DNA of 42,921 bases from UBA668 sp046086305 (GCA_046086305.1 JBJSXI010000007.1:1-42921), one strand, 5' to 3'. Positions 1 through 8,218 are shown, counted from the stretch's first letter. Notes: a model not told the origin generated them from the sequence alone. Made by a program: numbers and translations.

Positions 1-106
1 CGACGAGGTCGACCACGTGAGCACCGGCGGCGGCGCATCACTCGAACTGCTCGAACTCGGCGACCTGCCGGGACTCGAGGCACTCAGGAAGGCACCCAAC
101 GCATGA
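1..106 (+). CDS. pgk: phosphoglycerate kinase, C-terminal end (partial)
   Basis: Only the last 34 codons are present, read from base 2. The peptide has the VSTGGGASLELLE stretch, which in phosphoglycerate kinase is the glycine-rich loop near the C-terminus that contacts the nucleotide. The protein is the cytoplasmic glycolytic enzyme moving phosphate between 1,3-bisphosphoglycerate and ADP. The stop TGA (104-106) overlaps the ATG of tpiA (103-105) in an ATGA junction, so the two are probably translationally coupled. The pgk-tpiA order is common in bacteria and supports the call. Confidence 0.9.
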   Translation, partial: DEVDHVSTGGGASLELLELGDLPGLEALRKAPNA

Positions 107-873
107 GCCGCACACCGCTGATCTCGGCGAACTGGAAGATGAACCTCAACCACTTCGAGGCGATCCAGACGGTCCAGAAGTTGGCCTATCTCGTCGGGAA
201 GGACGACCTCGAGTCGGTCGAGGTGAGCATCCACCCGCCGTTCACCGACATCCGCAGCGTCCAGACGGTCATCGATGCCGATCGGCTCGGCTTCGCCCTC
301 GGTGCGCAGCACTGCCACTGGGACGATCGCGGCGCGTACACGGGCGAGATCTCGCCTGCGTTCCTCACCAAGTTCGGCGTCCAGTACGTGATCTGCGGCC
401 ACAGCGAGCGACGTGAACTGTTCGCCGAGACCGACGAGATGGTGCAGCGCAAGATCGCGGCAGTCCTGCGTCACGCGATGGTGCCGATCCTGTGCGTGGG
501 GGAGACCCTGTCCGAGCGCGAGGCGGGCGTCACCGAGGACAAGGTGCTCGGTCAGATCCGGGCCGCTTTCGAGGGCTGCCGACCCGAGCAGGTCGCCACG
601 TCGGTGGTCGCCTACGAGCCGATCTGGGCCATCGGTACGGGCCGGACAGCCACTGCCGCCGACGCCCAGGCGGTGTGCGCCGCGATCCGGGCGACCATCG
701 GCGAGCGGTTCGGCCGCGACGCGGCCGAGGGGGTGCGGATCCAGTACGGGGGCAGCGTCAAGGCGGCCAACATCGCCGAGTTGATGGCCTGTGCCGACAT
801 CGACGGGGCGCTCGTCGGTGGGGCGAGCCTCGACCCCGACGAGTTCGCCCGGATCTGCAAACTCGGCGCCTGA
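103..873 (+). CDS. tpiA: triosephosphate isomerase
   Basis: This 256-residue protein has the normal family length and interconverts dihydroxyacetone phosphate and glyceraldehyde 3-phosphate in glycolysis. The catalytic residues are visible: Lys12 in NWKMN, His100 in CGHSERR and the general base Glu172 in AYEPIWAIGTG. The phosphate-binding YGGSV and ALVGGASL motifs follow near the C-terminus. The start is fixed by the ATGA overlap with pgk. In many actinobacteria secG comes next, but here a peptide transporter operon of about 6 kb lies between tpiA and secG. Confidence 0.97.
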   Translation: MSRTPLISANWKMNLNHFEAIQTVQKLAYLVGKDDLESVEVSIHPPFTDIRSVQTVIDADRLGFALGAQHCHWDDRGAYTGEISPAFLTKFGVQYVICGHSERRELFAETDEMVQRKIAAVLRHAMVPILCVGETLSEREAGVTEDKVLGQIRAAFEGCRPEQVATSVVAYEPIWAIGTGRTATAADAQAVCAAIRATIGERFGRDAAEGVRIQYGGSVKAANIAELMACADIDGALVGGASLDPDEFARICKLGA

Positions 874-942
874 CCGCCGGAGCGAACAGGCGTTCCCCGT
901 TGATCGAATGCCTGCGCCCGAACGGGTGGCGCCGCAAGGTGG

Positions 943-948
943 TAGCCT
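943..948 (+). promoter_or_regulatory. -10 element TAGCCT upstream of the peptide transporter
   Basis: TAGCCT lies 9 nt before an ATG at 958 and about 105 nt before the binding-protein start at 1054. The same hexamer sits in the tRNA-Leu promoter at 7290. No convincing -35 is visible. Transcription would start near 955-958. Confidence 0.45.
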
Positions 949-957
949 CAGGGCGCC

Positions 958-1038
958 ATGTCGATCGGGGAGGACGGCATCGGCAGTGAGCGGCGCGGCA
1001 CGACCGGTCGATTCACACCCACACTCCCTCCAAGTTGA
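958..1038 (+). CDS. possible leaderless small upstream ORF, 26 aa
   Basis: An ATG placed exactly where transcription from the -10 at 943 should begin opens a 26-codon frame (MSIGEDGIGSERRGTTGRF, then TPTLPPS). It ends with TGA at 1036-1038, only 2 nt before the AGGAGG of the next gene. I recognise no family. It could be a leader whose translation couples to the transporter gene, or simply a chance frame in the 5' untranslated region. The only support is position: the -10 hexamer before it and the ribosome binding site directly after it. Confidence 0.3.
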   Translation: MSIGEDGIGSERRGTTGRFTPTLPPS

Positions 1039-1053
1039 TCAGGAGGATCACAC

Positions 1054-2859
1054 GTGACGACCAAGAGACGTGGCACACGGCTTGCGGCGCTCGCTGTCGG
1101 ACTGGCGCTCGTCGCCGGTGCGTGCAGCAGTGACGACAGCTCGAGCGACACCACCGGTGGCAACACCACCCAGCCGACCGATACGACCGCACCGCCGGCC
1201 GAGAAGGTCGTGACCTACGCGGCCGAGCAGGAGTACACCTCCTACAACAACGGCACCTCGGATCAGGGACTCTTTGCGAACAGCCTCGTGCTGAACATGA
1301 CCCTTCCCGGCCCGTTCCTCGGCCTGCCCGACTTCACCTTCGAGGTGTGGAGCGAGATGATGTCGGCGGTCAACGTCGTCAGCACCGACCCGCAGGTCAT
1401 CGAGTATGTGGTGAAGCCCGAGGCCGTGTGGTCCGACGGTGAGCCGATCGACTGCGACGACTTCGTCCTCGCCTGGATGTCGAGCAACGGCAAGCTCGAG
1501 TATCCGAACCCCGACTACACCGGCCCCGGCCAGGTGGATGCCGACGGCAATGAAGTGCCCGAGAAGTTGCCGGCGTTCAACACCGCCAGCACGACCGGCT
1601 ACGAGAATGTCGAGTCGGTGGACTGCTCGGATGACGGTCTGACGATCACGTCCACGTACTCCGAGCCCTACGCCGACTGGCAGGGTCTCTTCGGCGGCCT
1701 GCTGCCGGCGCACATCGTCGAGCAGAACGCCGGCGTGGAGGACCTCACTGCCGTCTCGGCCACCGAGATCTCCGATGAGGCCATCGCACTCGGCGAGTTC
1801 TGGAGCACCGGCTTCGTCGGCTTCGACCCCGCAGTCGCGCTCTCGGGCTCGTACTTCGTGATCGACTCGTGGACCCCTGGCCAGAACCTGATCCTCAAGC
1901 GCAACGAGGCGTTCTATGGAACGCCCGCCAAGCTCGACTCGCTCGTCTTCCTGCTCGTTCCCGATGCGGCGCAGCAGCCTGCGGCGCTCGAGAACGGCGA
2001 CGTGCAGGTGATCACACCGCAACCGAACCCCGACCTGGTCGCCCAGATCGCAGCGATCGAAGGCATTACCTACAGTGTCGAGCAGGGGCTCACCTTCGAG
2101 CACTACGACTTCAACCAGGCCAACGTGCACCTCGCCAACCTCGAGGTTCGCCAGGCTCTGGCGCTGTGCATCAACCGCCAGGAGATCGTCGACACGCTCA
2201 TCGGACCGATCAACCCGGACGCGACCGTGCTCAACAGCCGCATCTACGTGCCGGCAGCCGCCGACTACGTCGACGGTTCGGGCGAGTTCGCTTCGCAGGA
2301 CATCGATGCCGCCAAGGCCAAGCTCGAGTCGATCGGGTACACCCTCGGCAGCGACGGCGTCTATGTGAGCCCGGCGGGCGAGCGTCTCAGCCTCCGCACG
2401 GGGCGCCGCGATCCGAACCCGCGTCGTCAGAGCAACAACGAGCTGTTCGCCGAGCAGTGCCTCGAGGCCGGCATCGAGTTGACCGACGACCCGGCAGAGG
2501 ATTTCAACTCGACGCGCCTCCCGGCGAGCGACTACGACATCGCCCTGTTCGCATGGGTGTCGACGCCGTTCCTCTCGTCGAACACGTCGATCTACATCCC
2601 CGGTGGCGGACAGAACTGGAACAACTACAGCAACCCCAAGCTCCAGGAGCTGTTCGATCAGGCCAACATCGAGCTCGACCCGGCGAAGCGGGCTGATCTC
2701 ATGAACGAGATCGACGCCATTCTCTGGGCGGACATGGCCACGTTGCCGCTGTTCCAGTTCCAGGAACTGGTTGCCGCAAGCACCAGTGTGACGGGTGTGG
2801 TCTTCCACGGCCCCGCCGGTATCACCTGGAACGCAAACGAGTGGGATATCGCGGGCTGA
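1054..2859 (+). CDS. oligopeptide ABC transporter substrate-binding lipoprotein (family 5)
   Basis: This 601-residue lipoprotein is the extracellular solute receptor of the transporter encoded downstream. It starts at GTG with a strong AGGAGG at 1041-1046. A Lys/Arg-rich N-terminus and hydrophobic segment end in a lipobox-like LVAGAC with Cys24 as lipid anchor. A Ser/Asp/Thr-rich linker follows. The body has features of the SBP family 5 (DppA/OppA) fold, such as VWSDGEPIDCDDFVLAW near residue 127 and the VRQALALCINRQEIVDTLIGP region. Peptides are the likely substrate, but the sequence does not prove it. A strong hairpin follows the gene. Confidence 0.9.
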   Translation: MTTKRRGTRLAALAVGLALVAGACSSDDSSSDTTGGNTTQPTDTTAPPAEKVVTYAAEQEYTSYNNGTSDQGLFANSLVLNMTLPGPFLGLPDFTFEVWSEMMSAVNVVSTDPQVIEYVVKPEAVWSDGEPIDCDDFVLAWMSSNGKLEYPNPDYTGPGQVDADGNEVPEKLPAFNTASTTGYENVESVDCSDDGLTITSTYSEPYADWQGLFGGLLPAHIVEQNAGVEDLTAVSATEISDEAIALGEFWSTGFVGFDPAVALSGSYFVIDSWTPGQNLILKRNEAFYGTPAKLDSLVFLLVPDAAQQPAALENGDVQVITPQPNPDLVAQIAAIEGITYSVEQGLTFEHYDFNQANVHLANLEVRQALALCINRQEIVDTLIGPINPDATVLNSRIYVPAAADYVDGSGEFASQDIDAAKAKLESIGYTLGSDGVYVSPAGERLSLRTGRRDPNPRRQSNNELFAEQCLEAGIELTDDPAEDFNSTRLPASDYDIALFAWVSTPFLSSNTSIYIPGGGQNWNNYSNPKLQELFDQANIELDPAKRADLMNEIDAILWADMATLPLFQFQELVAASTSVTGVVFHGPAGITWNANEWDIAG

Positions 2860-2880
2860 CCTGCCCCCTGTCCTTCGATC

Positions 2881-2910
2881 ACGGGCCGGACCCCTCGGGG
2901 TCCGGCCCGT
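2881..2910 (+). terminator. hairpin between binding protein and permease genes
   Basis: A perfect 14-bp inverted repeat (2881-2894 with 2897-2910) has almost no loop and lies just after the binding-protein stop. There is no long T-tract, which is common in high-GC genomes. It may terminate or attenuate transcription, so that the receptor is made in excess of the membrane parts, or stabilise the upstream mRNA end. Confidence 0.65.
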
Positions 2911-2928
2911 TGTCGTTGTGCCAGCGGC

Positions 2929-2934
2929 TACATT
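2929..2934 (+). promoter_or_regulatory. -10 element TACATT, probable leaderless start of the permease gene
   Basis: TACATT ends 9 nt before the ATG at 2944, and no Shine-Dalgarno is present. Together with the hairpin before it, this suggests that the permease-ATPase genes have their own promoter. Confidence 0.5.
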
Positions 2935-2943
2935 CCACGGCGG

Positions 2944-4140
2944 ATGATTCGGTACACGGTTCGCCGCCTCCTCGTGACCCTGCCGTTGCTGCTGGCGTCG
3001 AGCATCCTCACGTTCCTGCTCGTGACCAACATCGGTGTGCCTAAGGCCATCGAGGACGCGATCGCCAAGCCGAATGTGTCGCAGGCGCAGATCGACAGCC
3101 TGCGTCGACAGTTCGGCATCGACAAGCCTCCGCTCGAGCGGTACGTCGAGTGGTCCACCGGCTTTGTGACTGGTGATTGGGGCACCAACCAGAACGCAGT
3201 GGAGATCCGCCCACTGATGTGGGAGCGGATCCAAGTCACCCTTCGCCTGCTTCTTGCTGCGTCACTCATCTCCGTCGTGCTCGGCGTGCTGGTGGGCATC
3301 ATCGGGGCAGTCCGGCAGTACACCGCCTTCGACTACTTCATGACGTTCTTGGCGTTCCTCTTCTTCTCGATACCCGCAGCGGTGCTCGCTGGATTCTTGA
3401 AGGAGTACGGCGCGATCAAGCTGAACCCCTGGTTGCGTGAGCCGAGCCTCTCCACGCCGGTGATGGTGTTCCTCGCCGGGTTCGGTCTCGTGAGCGGGTT
3501 CCTGATCATCCGCCACCGCTACAAGTTCGAACGGGAGCGCCCGGTGAGTCGCCTGGTCTCGGGTGCGGCCGCAGGCTTCGGCCTCGGTCTCGGCGTGATG
3601 CTCGTCTTCCAGACGATCTGGGGTGGCAACACGTATCGGAAGGGCAACCCGAAGTCGCTCATCCCCACGGTCGGCCAGACCACCCCAGGGTTCGAGGGCA
3701 CCTTCTGGGAGACCGTCCAGGACTACTTCTGGCACATGCTCCTGCCGTCGACGGCGCTGATCCTCATCGGCTTCGCCGGATACAGCCGCTATATGCGGGC
3801 GTCGATGCTCGACGTGATGAGCTCCGACTACGTGCGCACTGCTCGGGCGAAGGGCATCAGCGAGCGTCGAGTCACACTGCGGCACGGGATGCGCAACGCG
3901 ATGATCCCGCTCGTCACCATCGTGGCACTCGACTTCGGAGCCCTGTTGAGCGGGGCGATCATCACCGAGACGATCTTCGGCTGGTCGGGGATGGGTCGAT
4001 TCTTCAGTGAGGCGCTCACGGCGAAGGACCCACGGTCGCTGCTCGCGTTCGTCATGATCACAGCCATCTCCGTGATTCTCTTCAATCTCATCGCCGACAT
4101 CGTCTATGCCCGTCTCGACCCGAGGATCCGTCTTGGCTGA
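2944..4140 (+). CDS. peptide ABC transporter permease, DppB/OppB type with insertion
   Basis: This inner-membrane subunit of a peptide importer has 398 residues. The N-terminus (RYTVRRLLVTLPLLLASSILTFLL) and the C-terminal region match DppB-type permeases. The EAA loop that docks the ATPase is visible as YVRTARAKGISERRVTLRHGMRNAMIP (given in two parts: YVRTARAKGISERR and VTLRHGMRNAMIP). The protein is longer than the usual 310-340 residues. The extra part, roughly residues 155-250, holds two further hydrophobic segments around FLAGFGLVSGFLII and AAAGFGLGLGVMLVF. It heads a run with the second permease and two ATPases. Confidence 0.92.
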   Translation: MIRYTVRRLLVTLPLLLASSILTFLLVTNIGVPKAIEDAIAKPNVSQAQIDSLRRQFGIDKPPLERYVEWSTGFVTGDWGTNQNAVEIRPLMWERIQVTLRLLLAASLISVVLGVLVGIIGAVRQYTAFDYFMTFLAFLFFSIPAAVLAGFLKEYGAIKLNPWLREPSLSTPVMVFLAGFGLVSGFLIIRHRYKFERERPVSRLVSGAAAGFGLGLGVMLVFQTIWGGNTYRKGNPKSLIPTVGQTTPGFEGTFWETVQDYFWHMLLPSTALILIGFAGYSRYMRASMLDVMSSDYVRTARAKGISERRVTLRHGMRNAMIPLVTIVALDFGALLSGAIITETIFGWSGMGRFFSEALTAKDPRSLLAFVMITAISVILFNLIADIVYARLDPRIRLG

Positions 4141-4144
4141 GCAG

Positions 4145-5038
4145 ATGAGCGCACCGATCGACGACCGCGAGTTCACGGTGGCGGCCCGCTCGCAGGGCCG
4201 CACGATCGTTCGGCGGTTCCTTCGACACCGCCCGGCGATGATCTCACTCGTCATCGTCGTGACCCTGACCCTGTTCGTGTTCATCTTCCCGTTCTTCTGG
4301 GAGTGGCCGTTCACGGTGCGTGACAAGACGGCGCTGAGCAAGGGCCCGTCGTGGAATCACCCCTTCGGCACCGACAGTCTCGGTAAGGACGGTCTCGGTC
4401 GGGTGATGCGTGGCACGCAGCGCTCACTCGAGATCGCGGCGATCGCAGCGCTGCTCGTGACGACGCTCGGCGTGACGATCGGGGCGATCGCCGGATACTT
4501 CCGGGGCATCGTCGACGCGGTCCTGATGCGCTTCACCGATCTCGTGCTCACCATCCCACTGCTCATCATCGTGGCGGTCGTGTCGGTGGGTATTCCCGGG
4601 GCGCCGTGGTGGACGATCCCGGTCCTCCTCGGAACCTTCGGGTGGACGGGTCTCGCCCGGATCGTCCGAGCCGAGTTCATGTCGCTGCGCGAGAAGGAGT
4701 TCGTCGAGGCGGCCCGAGCGGTCGGCGCACGCGACCGGCGGATCATCTTCCGCCACATCCTGCCGAACCTGGCGGGTCCGATCATCGTGGCGGCGACCCT
4801 GTCGATCGCCGGTGCGATCATCACCGAGACGGCGCTGTCGTTCCTCGGTCTCGGTGTGAAGGCCCCGGATGTCTCACTCGGCTTCCTCATCCAGGACGGT
4901 CTGTCGGCGTTCACGACGCGCCCGTGGCTGTTCTGGTTCCCTGCGGGGGCCATCGTGCTGGTGTGCCTGTGCGTGAACTTCATCGGTGACGGGCTTCGGG
5001 ATGCGTTCGATCCCAAGCAGACGAGGATCAAGGCCTGA
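4145..5038 (+). CDS. peptide ABC transporter permease, DppC/OppC type
   Basis: The second membrane subunit has about 297 residues. It has the N-terminal OppC-like segment (residues about 20-60, one TM), the conserved HPFGTDSLGKDGLGRVMRG stretch, and an EAA loop at EFVEAARAVGARDRRIIFRHI. The C-terminus carries LGDGLRDAFDP-like residues (IGDGLRDAFDPK). I chose ATG 4145. A TTG at 4133, 6 nt after a GAGGA and overlapping the end of the previous gene, is a real alternative that would add four residues. It pairs with the DppB-type subunit to form the channel. Confidence 0.92.
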   Translation: MSAPIDDREFTVAARSQGRTIVRRFLRHRPAMISLVIVVTLTLFVFIFPFFWEWPFTVRDKTALSKGPSWNHPFGTDSLGKDGLGRVMRGTQRSLEIAAIAALLVTTLGVTIGAIAGYFRGIVDAVLMRFTDLVLTIPLLIIVAVVSVGIPGAPWWTIPVLLGTFGWTGLARIVRAEFMSLREKEFVEAARAVGARDRRIIFRHILPNLAGPIIVAATLSIAGAIITETALSFLGLGVKAPDVSLGFLIQDGLSAFTTRPWLFWFPAGAIVLVCLCVNFIGDGLRDAFDPKQTRIKA

Positions 5039-5039
5039 C

Positions 5040-6050
5040 ATGGCGCTGCTCGAGGTGACGGGACTCAATGTCCGCTTCCCGACCGAGGACGGGCTCGTCC
5101 ATGCGGTTCGCGACGTGTCGTTCTCGGTCGACCGGGGCGAGGTGCTCGGCATCGTGGGCGAATCCGGCTCCGGCAAGTCGGTGGCCAACCTCGCGGTGAT
5201 GGGCCTCCTTCCGCGGAGCACACAGATCGAAGGGTCGATCACCTACGACGGTCATGAACTGGTCGGCCTCCCGCGCAAGCGTCAAGCGCGGTTCCGTGGC
5301 AATGAGATCGGGATGATCTTCCAGGATCCGATGACGTCGTTGAATCCTGTGTACACGATCGGATGGCAGATCGCCGAGGCGGTGCGCGCGCACTCCGAGG
5401 TGTCGCGACGCCAGGCGCTCGAGCGGGCCACGGACCTCCTGCACCTTGTCGGCATTCCTCAGGCCGCCGAGCGGGTGCGCAGTTTCCCGCACGAGTTCTC
5501 CGGGGGTATGCGGCAGCGGGCGATGATCGCCATGGCGATGGCCAACGACCCCACGCTGCTCATCGCCGACGAGCCGACGACGGCACTCGATGTGACGGTG
5601 CAGGCCCAGATCCTCGAGACCCTGCTCGACATCCAGCAGCGGACGAACATCGCGATCATCCTCATCACCCACGACCTCGGCGTCGTCGCGGGGATGGCGA
5701 AGCGGGTGATGGTGATGTACGCCGGCTCACCGGTCGAGATCGGCTCGGTCGACGATGTCTTCTACCGGCCGCAGATGCCGTACACGATCGGGCTGCTCGG
5801 AGCCATCCCCGGCGCATCGAGCGAGGGAACCAAGCTGCGTCAGATCAAGGGGGCGACCCCGTCGCTCATCAACATGCGGCCCGGGTGCCCCTTCTCGCCT
5901 CGCTGTCCGATTGCCATTGACCGCTGCCGTACCGAGACGCCGGTGTTGGAACAGACCGCCGACCCGGCCCATCTGGTGGCATGTCACCGTCGCGACGAGG
6001 TGCCGTCGATCGATGTGCGGGGCCTGTTCGCTCCGGAGGCGGTGTCGTGA
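5040..6050 (+). CDS. peptide ABC transporter ATP-binding protein, DppD/OppD type
   Basis: This cytoplasmic ATPase of 336 residues shows Walker A GESGSGKS, a Q-loop in MIFQDPMTSLNP, the signature FSGGMRQR, Walker B LLIADEPTTALD and the switch His in LITHDLG. The C-terminal oligopeptide-transporter domain has the cysteine cluster GCPFSPRCPIAIDRC, typical of OppD/DppD proteins and sometimes an iron-sulfur site. The ATG at 5040 lies 1 nt after the permease stop. It should form a heterodimer with the next ATPase. Confidence 0.95.
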   Translation: MALLEVTGLNVRFPTEDGLVHAVRDVSFSVDRGEVLGIVGESGSGKSVANLAVMGLLPRSTQIEGSITYDGHELVGLPRKRQARFRGNEIGMIFQDPMTSLNPVYTIGWQIAEAVRAHSEVSRRQALERATDLLHLVGIPQAAERVRSFPHEFSGGMRQRAMIAMAMANDPTLLIADEPTTALDVTVQAQILETLLDIQQRTNIAIILITHDLGVVAGMAKRVMVMYAGSPVEIGSVDDVFYRPQMPYTIGLLGAIPGASSEGTKLRQIKGATPSLINMRPGCPFSPRCPIAIDRCRTETPVLEQTADPAHLVACHRRDEVPSIDVRGLFAPEAVS

Positions 6051-7027
6051 GCGCGCCGATGCTCGAGGTCGTCGACCTCGTCAAGAGATTCCCGATCAAG
6101 GGTGGCGTGTTCGGACGCTCGGTCGGCTACGTCGACGCCGTGTCCGGTGTGTCGTTCACGGTCGACGCGGGGGAGACACTCGGCCTCGTCGGTGAGAGTG
6201 GCTGCGGGAAGTCGACCACGGCGCGCGCCGTACTGCGACTGCACGAGCCCGACTCGGGAACCGTTCGTTTCGACGGACGCGACGTGCTGGCGATGAACCG
6301 TCACCAGATGCGCGAATTGCGGCGAGAGATGCAGGTGGTGTTCCAGGATCCATATGCGTCGCTCAACCCGCGCTGGCAGGTCAACAACATCGTCAGTGAA
6401 CCGCTCACCGTGCAGGGCGTCGACGCGAAGACCCGTCGTGAACGTGTCAGTGATCTGCTGGCGATGGTCGGTCTCAATCCCGAGCACGGCAATCGGTACC
6501 CGCACGAATTCTCCGGTGGTCAGCGTCAGCGCATCGGCATTGCACGGGCGCTCGCGCTCGACCCCAAGTTGGTCGTGCTCGACGAACCGGTCTCGGCGCT
6601 CGACGTGAGTGTGCAAGCCGGGGTGATCAACCTGCTCGAGTCGCTCCAGGACGAACTCGGTCTTGCCTATGTCTTCGTCGCCCACGATCTGTCGGTGGTG
6701 CGACACATCTCTGACCGTGTGGCAGTGATGTACCTCGGCAAGATCGTCGAGATCGGTACCCGTCAGGAGATCTACCAGCAGGCGGCACACCCGTACACTC
6801 GGGCGTTGCTGTCCGCAGTGCCGATCGCCGACCCGCTCGCCGAGCGGGCACGCCATCGGATCACTCTCACCGGGGATGTGCCGAGCCCGATCAACCCGCC
6901 GTCGGGATGTCGCTTCCGCACGCGATGCCCGTATGCCACGGAGAAGTGCGCCGAGGAAGAGCCGGCGCTCGTCGACCGAGGGCAGGGTCACCCTGTGGCC
7001 TGCCACTTCCCGCAGACCGACCGGTAG
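6047..7027 (+). CDS. peptide ABC transporter ATP-binding protein, DppF/OppF type
   Basis: The second ATPase, 326 residues, overlaps the previous gene by GTGA and has GGAGGCGG upstream (6035-6042). Motifs are Walker A GESGCGKST, Q-loop VFQDPYASLNP, signature FSGGQRQR, Walker B LVVLDEPVSALD, switch His in FVAHDLS, and the C-terminal cluster GCRFRTRCPYATEKC. Both ATPases keep the catalytic Glu, so both nucleotide sites look active. This is the last gene of the importer. Confidence 0.95.
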   Translation: MSAPMLEVVDLVKRFPIKGGVFGRSVGYVDAVSGVSFTVDAGETLGLVGESGCGKSTTARAVLRLHEPDSGTVRFDGRDVLAMNRHQMRELRREMQVVFQDPYASLNPRWQVNNIVSEPLTVQGVDAKTRRERVSDLLAMVGLNPEHGNRYPHEFSGGQRQRIGIARALALDPKLVVLDEPVSALDVSVQAGVINLLESLQDELGLAYVFVAHDLSVVRHISDRVAVMYLGKIVEIGTRQEIYQQAAHPYTRALLSAVPIADPLAERARHRITLTGDVPSPINPPSGCRFRTRCPYATEKCAEEEPALVDRGQGHPVACHFPQTDR

Positions 7028-7030
7028 GAT
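7025..7030 (+). promoter_or_regulatory. -10 element TAGGAT, probable leaderless start of secG
   Basis: TAGGAT overlaps the stop of the ATPase gene and ends 8 nt before the GTG of secG. No ribosome binding site is seen, so a leaderless secG transcript is likely. Confidence 0.55.
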
Positions 7031-7038
7031 CTGGGGCC

Positions 7039-7278
7039 GTGCGTACCGTGGTGATGTACCTGATGGTGCTGGTCAACATCGTGTCTCTGTTCGGCCTGAT
7101 CGCCGGCGTGCTCATGCACAGCGGCCGCGGTGGTGGTCTGAGCGACATGTTCGGCGGCGCCGGAACCACGGCCCTCGGCAGCACCGCCGCAGAACGCAAC
7201 CTCACCCGGATCACCACGGTGCTCGGCATCGTGTGGATCGGCTCGGTCGTTGCGCTCAGCTTCCTGTTGGTGCGCTGA
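7039..7278 (+). CDS. secG: preprotein translocase subunit SecG
   Basis: The 79-residue protein has the SecG plan. One TM segment (MYLMVLVNIVSLFGLIAGVL) is followed by a glycine-rich cytoplasmic loop with MHSGRGGGLSDMFGG, then a second TM segment (IVWIGSVVALSFLLV). SecG assists SecYE in protein export at the plasma membrane. Start GTG 7039 was chosen because the longer frame from 6907 runs through the end of the ATPase gene, and because of the -10 placement. Confidence 0.93.
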   Translation: MRTVVMYLMVLVNIVSLFGLIAGVLMHSGRGGGLSDMFGGAGTTALGSTAAERNLTRITTVLGIVWIGSVVALSFLLVR

Positions 7279-7295
7279 CAGCGGCGCGGTAGCCT
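7267..7295 (+). promoter_or_regulatory. promoter of tRNA-Leu
   Basis: A -35 TTGGTG (7267-7272) and a -10 TAGCCT (7290-7295) are separated by 17 nt. The tRNA starts 12 nt after the -10, as expected for a short 5' leader. Confidence 0.65.
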
Positions 7296-7307
7296 TCGCA
7301 CACCCAC

Positions 7308-7394
7308 GTCGGAGTGGCGGAATAGGCAGACGCGCTAGCTTGAGGGGCTAGTGAACGTAAGTTCGTGGGGGTTCAAGTCCCCCCTCCGACACCA
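7308..7394 (+). tRNA. tRNA-Leu (anticodon GAG)
   Basis: The 87-nt class II tRNA has a 7-bp acceptor stem (GTCGGAG at 7308-7314 with CTCCGAC at 7384-7390), discriminator A and an encoded CCA. The anticodon arm is CTAGC-TTGAGGG-GCTAG, giving anticodon GAG for CUC codons. The long variable arm is AACGTAAGTTC-like and the T arm has GGTTCAAGTCC. I see no integrase or duplicated 3' end nearby. Confidence 0.97.
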
Positions 7395-7467
7395 CTGATG
7401 TGTGTGGACGATGATCGGTGTGGAGGATCTGGCTCCGCGTGGGCGAACGCTCCGGCGATGTGACTGC

Positions 7468-8178
7468 TCAGCGGCCAGAGCGCCACTGGGCCGGTGAGGC
7501 ACCGACGACCCGACGGAAGTGGCGCGAGAAGTCGCTTTGGTCGTAGTACCCGCATGCGGTGGCAATCTCGGCGAGCCCGAGATCTGACGTGTCGAGGAGC
7601 CTCAACGCTTCCTCGAGGCGGAATCGCAACACGAGCTGCTTCGGTGTGACCCCGAGGATGCGCCGCGAGATGCGCTCGAGCTGGCCGGGTGTGAGCTCGG
7701 CGGATTCGGCCAGCTCGGCCACAGTGACCGGCTCTGCGAAGCGCCGCCTTGCTGTCTCGACTGCGGCGGCGAGTTGGGCGTGGGGTGCGGCCGCATCGAC
7801 TGGGGTCCGCAGATCCACCGACACACTGACGACGCCGGCCGGCTGACCTCCTGCATCGGTCCATCTCGACTTCGAGGTCACGAACCAGCCGACCACACCG
7901 CCCGGACGGGTGATCAGCTCGAGTTCGTTCGTCAGCATGCGACCGCTGGCCAGCACCTCGCGATCCTGCGCCTCGTAGCGGTCGGCCAGGTCGTGGGGGA
8001 ACAGATCGTGGGCCGTTCTGCCGACGACCTCGCCGGGTCCGGCGACTCCCGCACGTTCGGCAAAGGCCTGATTGGCTGACAGGTAGACACCCTCGGTCGA
8101 CTTCACGCAGAACATCAGGTGCGGCACGGTTGCGAGCACATCCGTGACGGCGACGAGGGAGCGGTCGAGCACACACAC
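7468..8178 (-). CDS. PAS-domain AraC-family transcriptional regulator
   Basis: This 236-residue protein has an N-terminal PAS-like sensor (about residues 8-125, with HLMFCVKSTEGVYLSANQAF, VVGRTAHDLFP and a GVVSVSVDLRTP end). An AraC-type DNA-binding domain follows (about 145-236). Its second helix-turn-helix carries LGLAEIATACGYYDQSDFSRHFRR, read here as LGLAEIATACGYYDQ then SDFSRHFRR. It is divergent from putA, so control of proline catabolism is the obvious hypothesis. The start is uncertain: GTG 8178 or GTG 8172. The PAS ligand is unknown. Confidence 0.88.
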   Translation of the reverse strand: MCVLDRSLVAVTDVLATVPHLMFCVKSTEGVYLSANQAFAERAGVAGPGEVVGRTAHDLFPHDLADRYEAQDREVLASGRMLTNELELITRPGGVVGWFVTSKSRWTDAGGQPAGVVSVSVDLRTPVDAAAPHAQLAAAVETARRRFAEPVTVAELAESAELTPGQLERISRRILGVTPKQLVLRFRLEEALRLLDTSDLGLAEIATACGYYDQSDFSRHFRRVVGASPAQWRSGR

Positions 8179-8218
8179 ATCTCAGCAGAGTCGGAGCCGC
8201 TGCTCGGTGGCCGTGGGA

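Noticed and set aside
874..1053. Riboswitch upstream of the peptide transporter
   Set aside because: I see no conserved riboswitch core or extended stem in these 180 bases; only the -10, small ORF and ribosome site.
1048..3234. 728-residue minus-strand frame opposite the binding-protein gene
   Set aside because: It is rich in Arg/His/Val/Asp without domain motifs and mirrors the well-supported plus-strand lipoprotein; a GC-skew shadow.
7308..7394. tRNA-Leu as an integration site
   Set aside because: No integrase, no repeated 3' end and ordinary chromosomal genes on both sides; the same holds for tRNA-Ala on the visible side.
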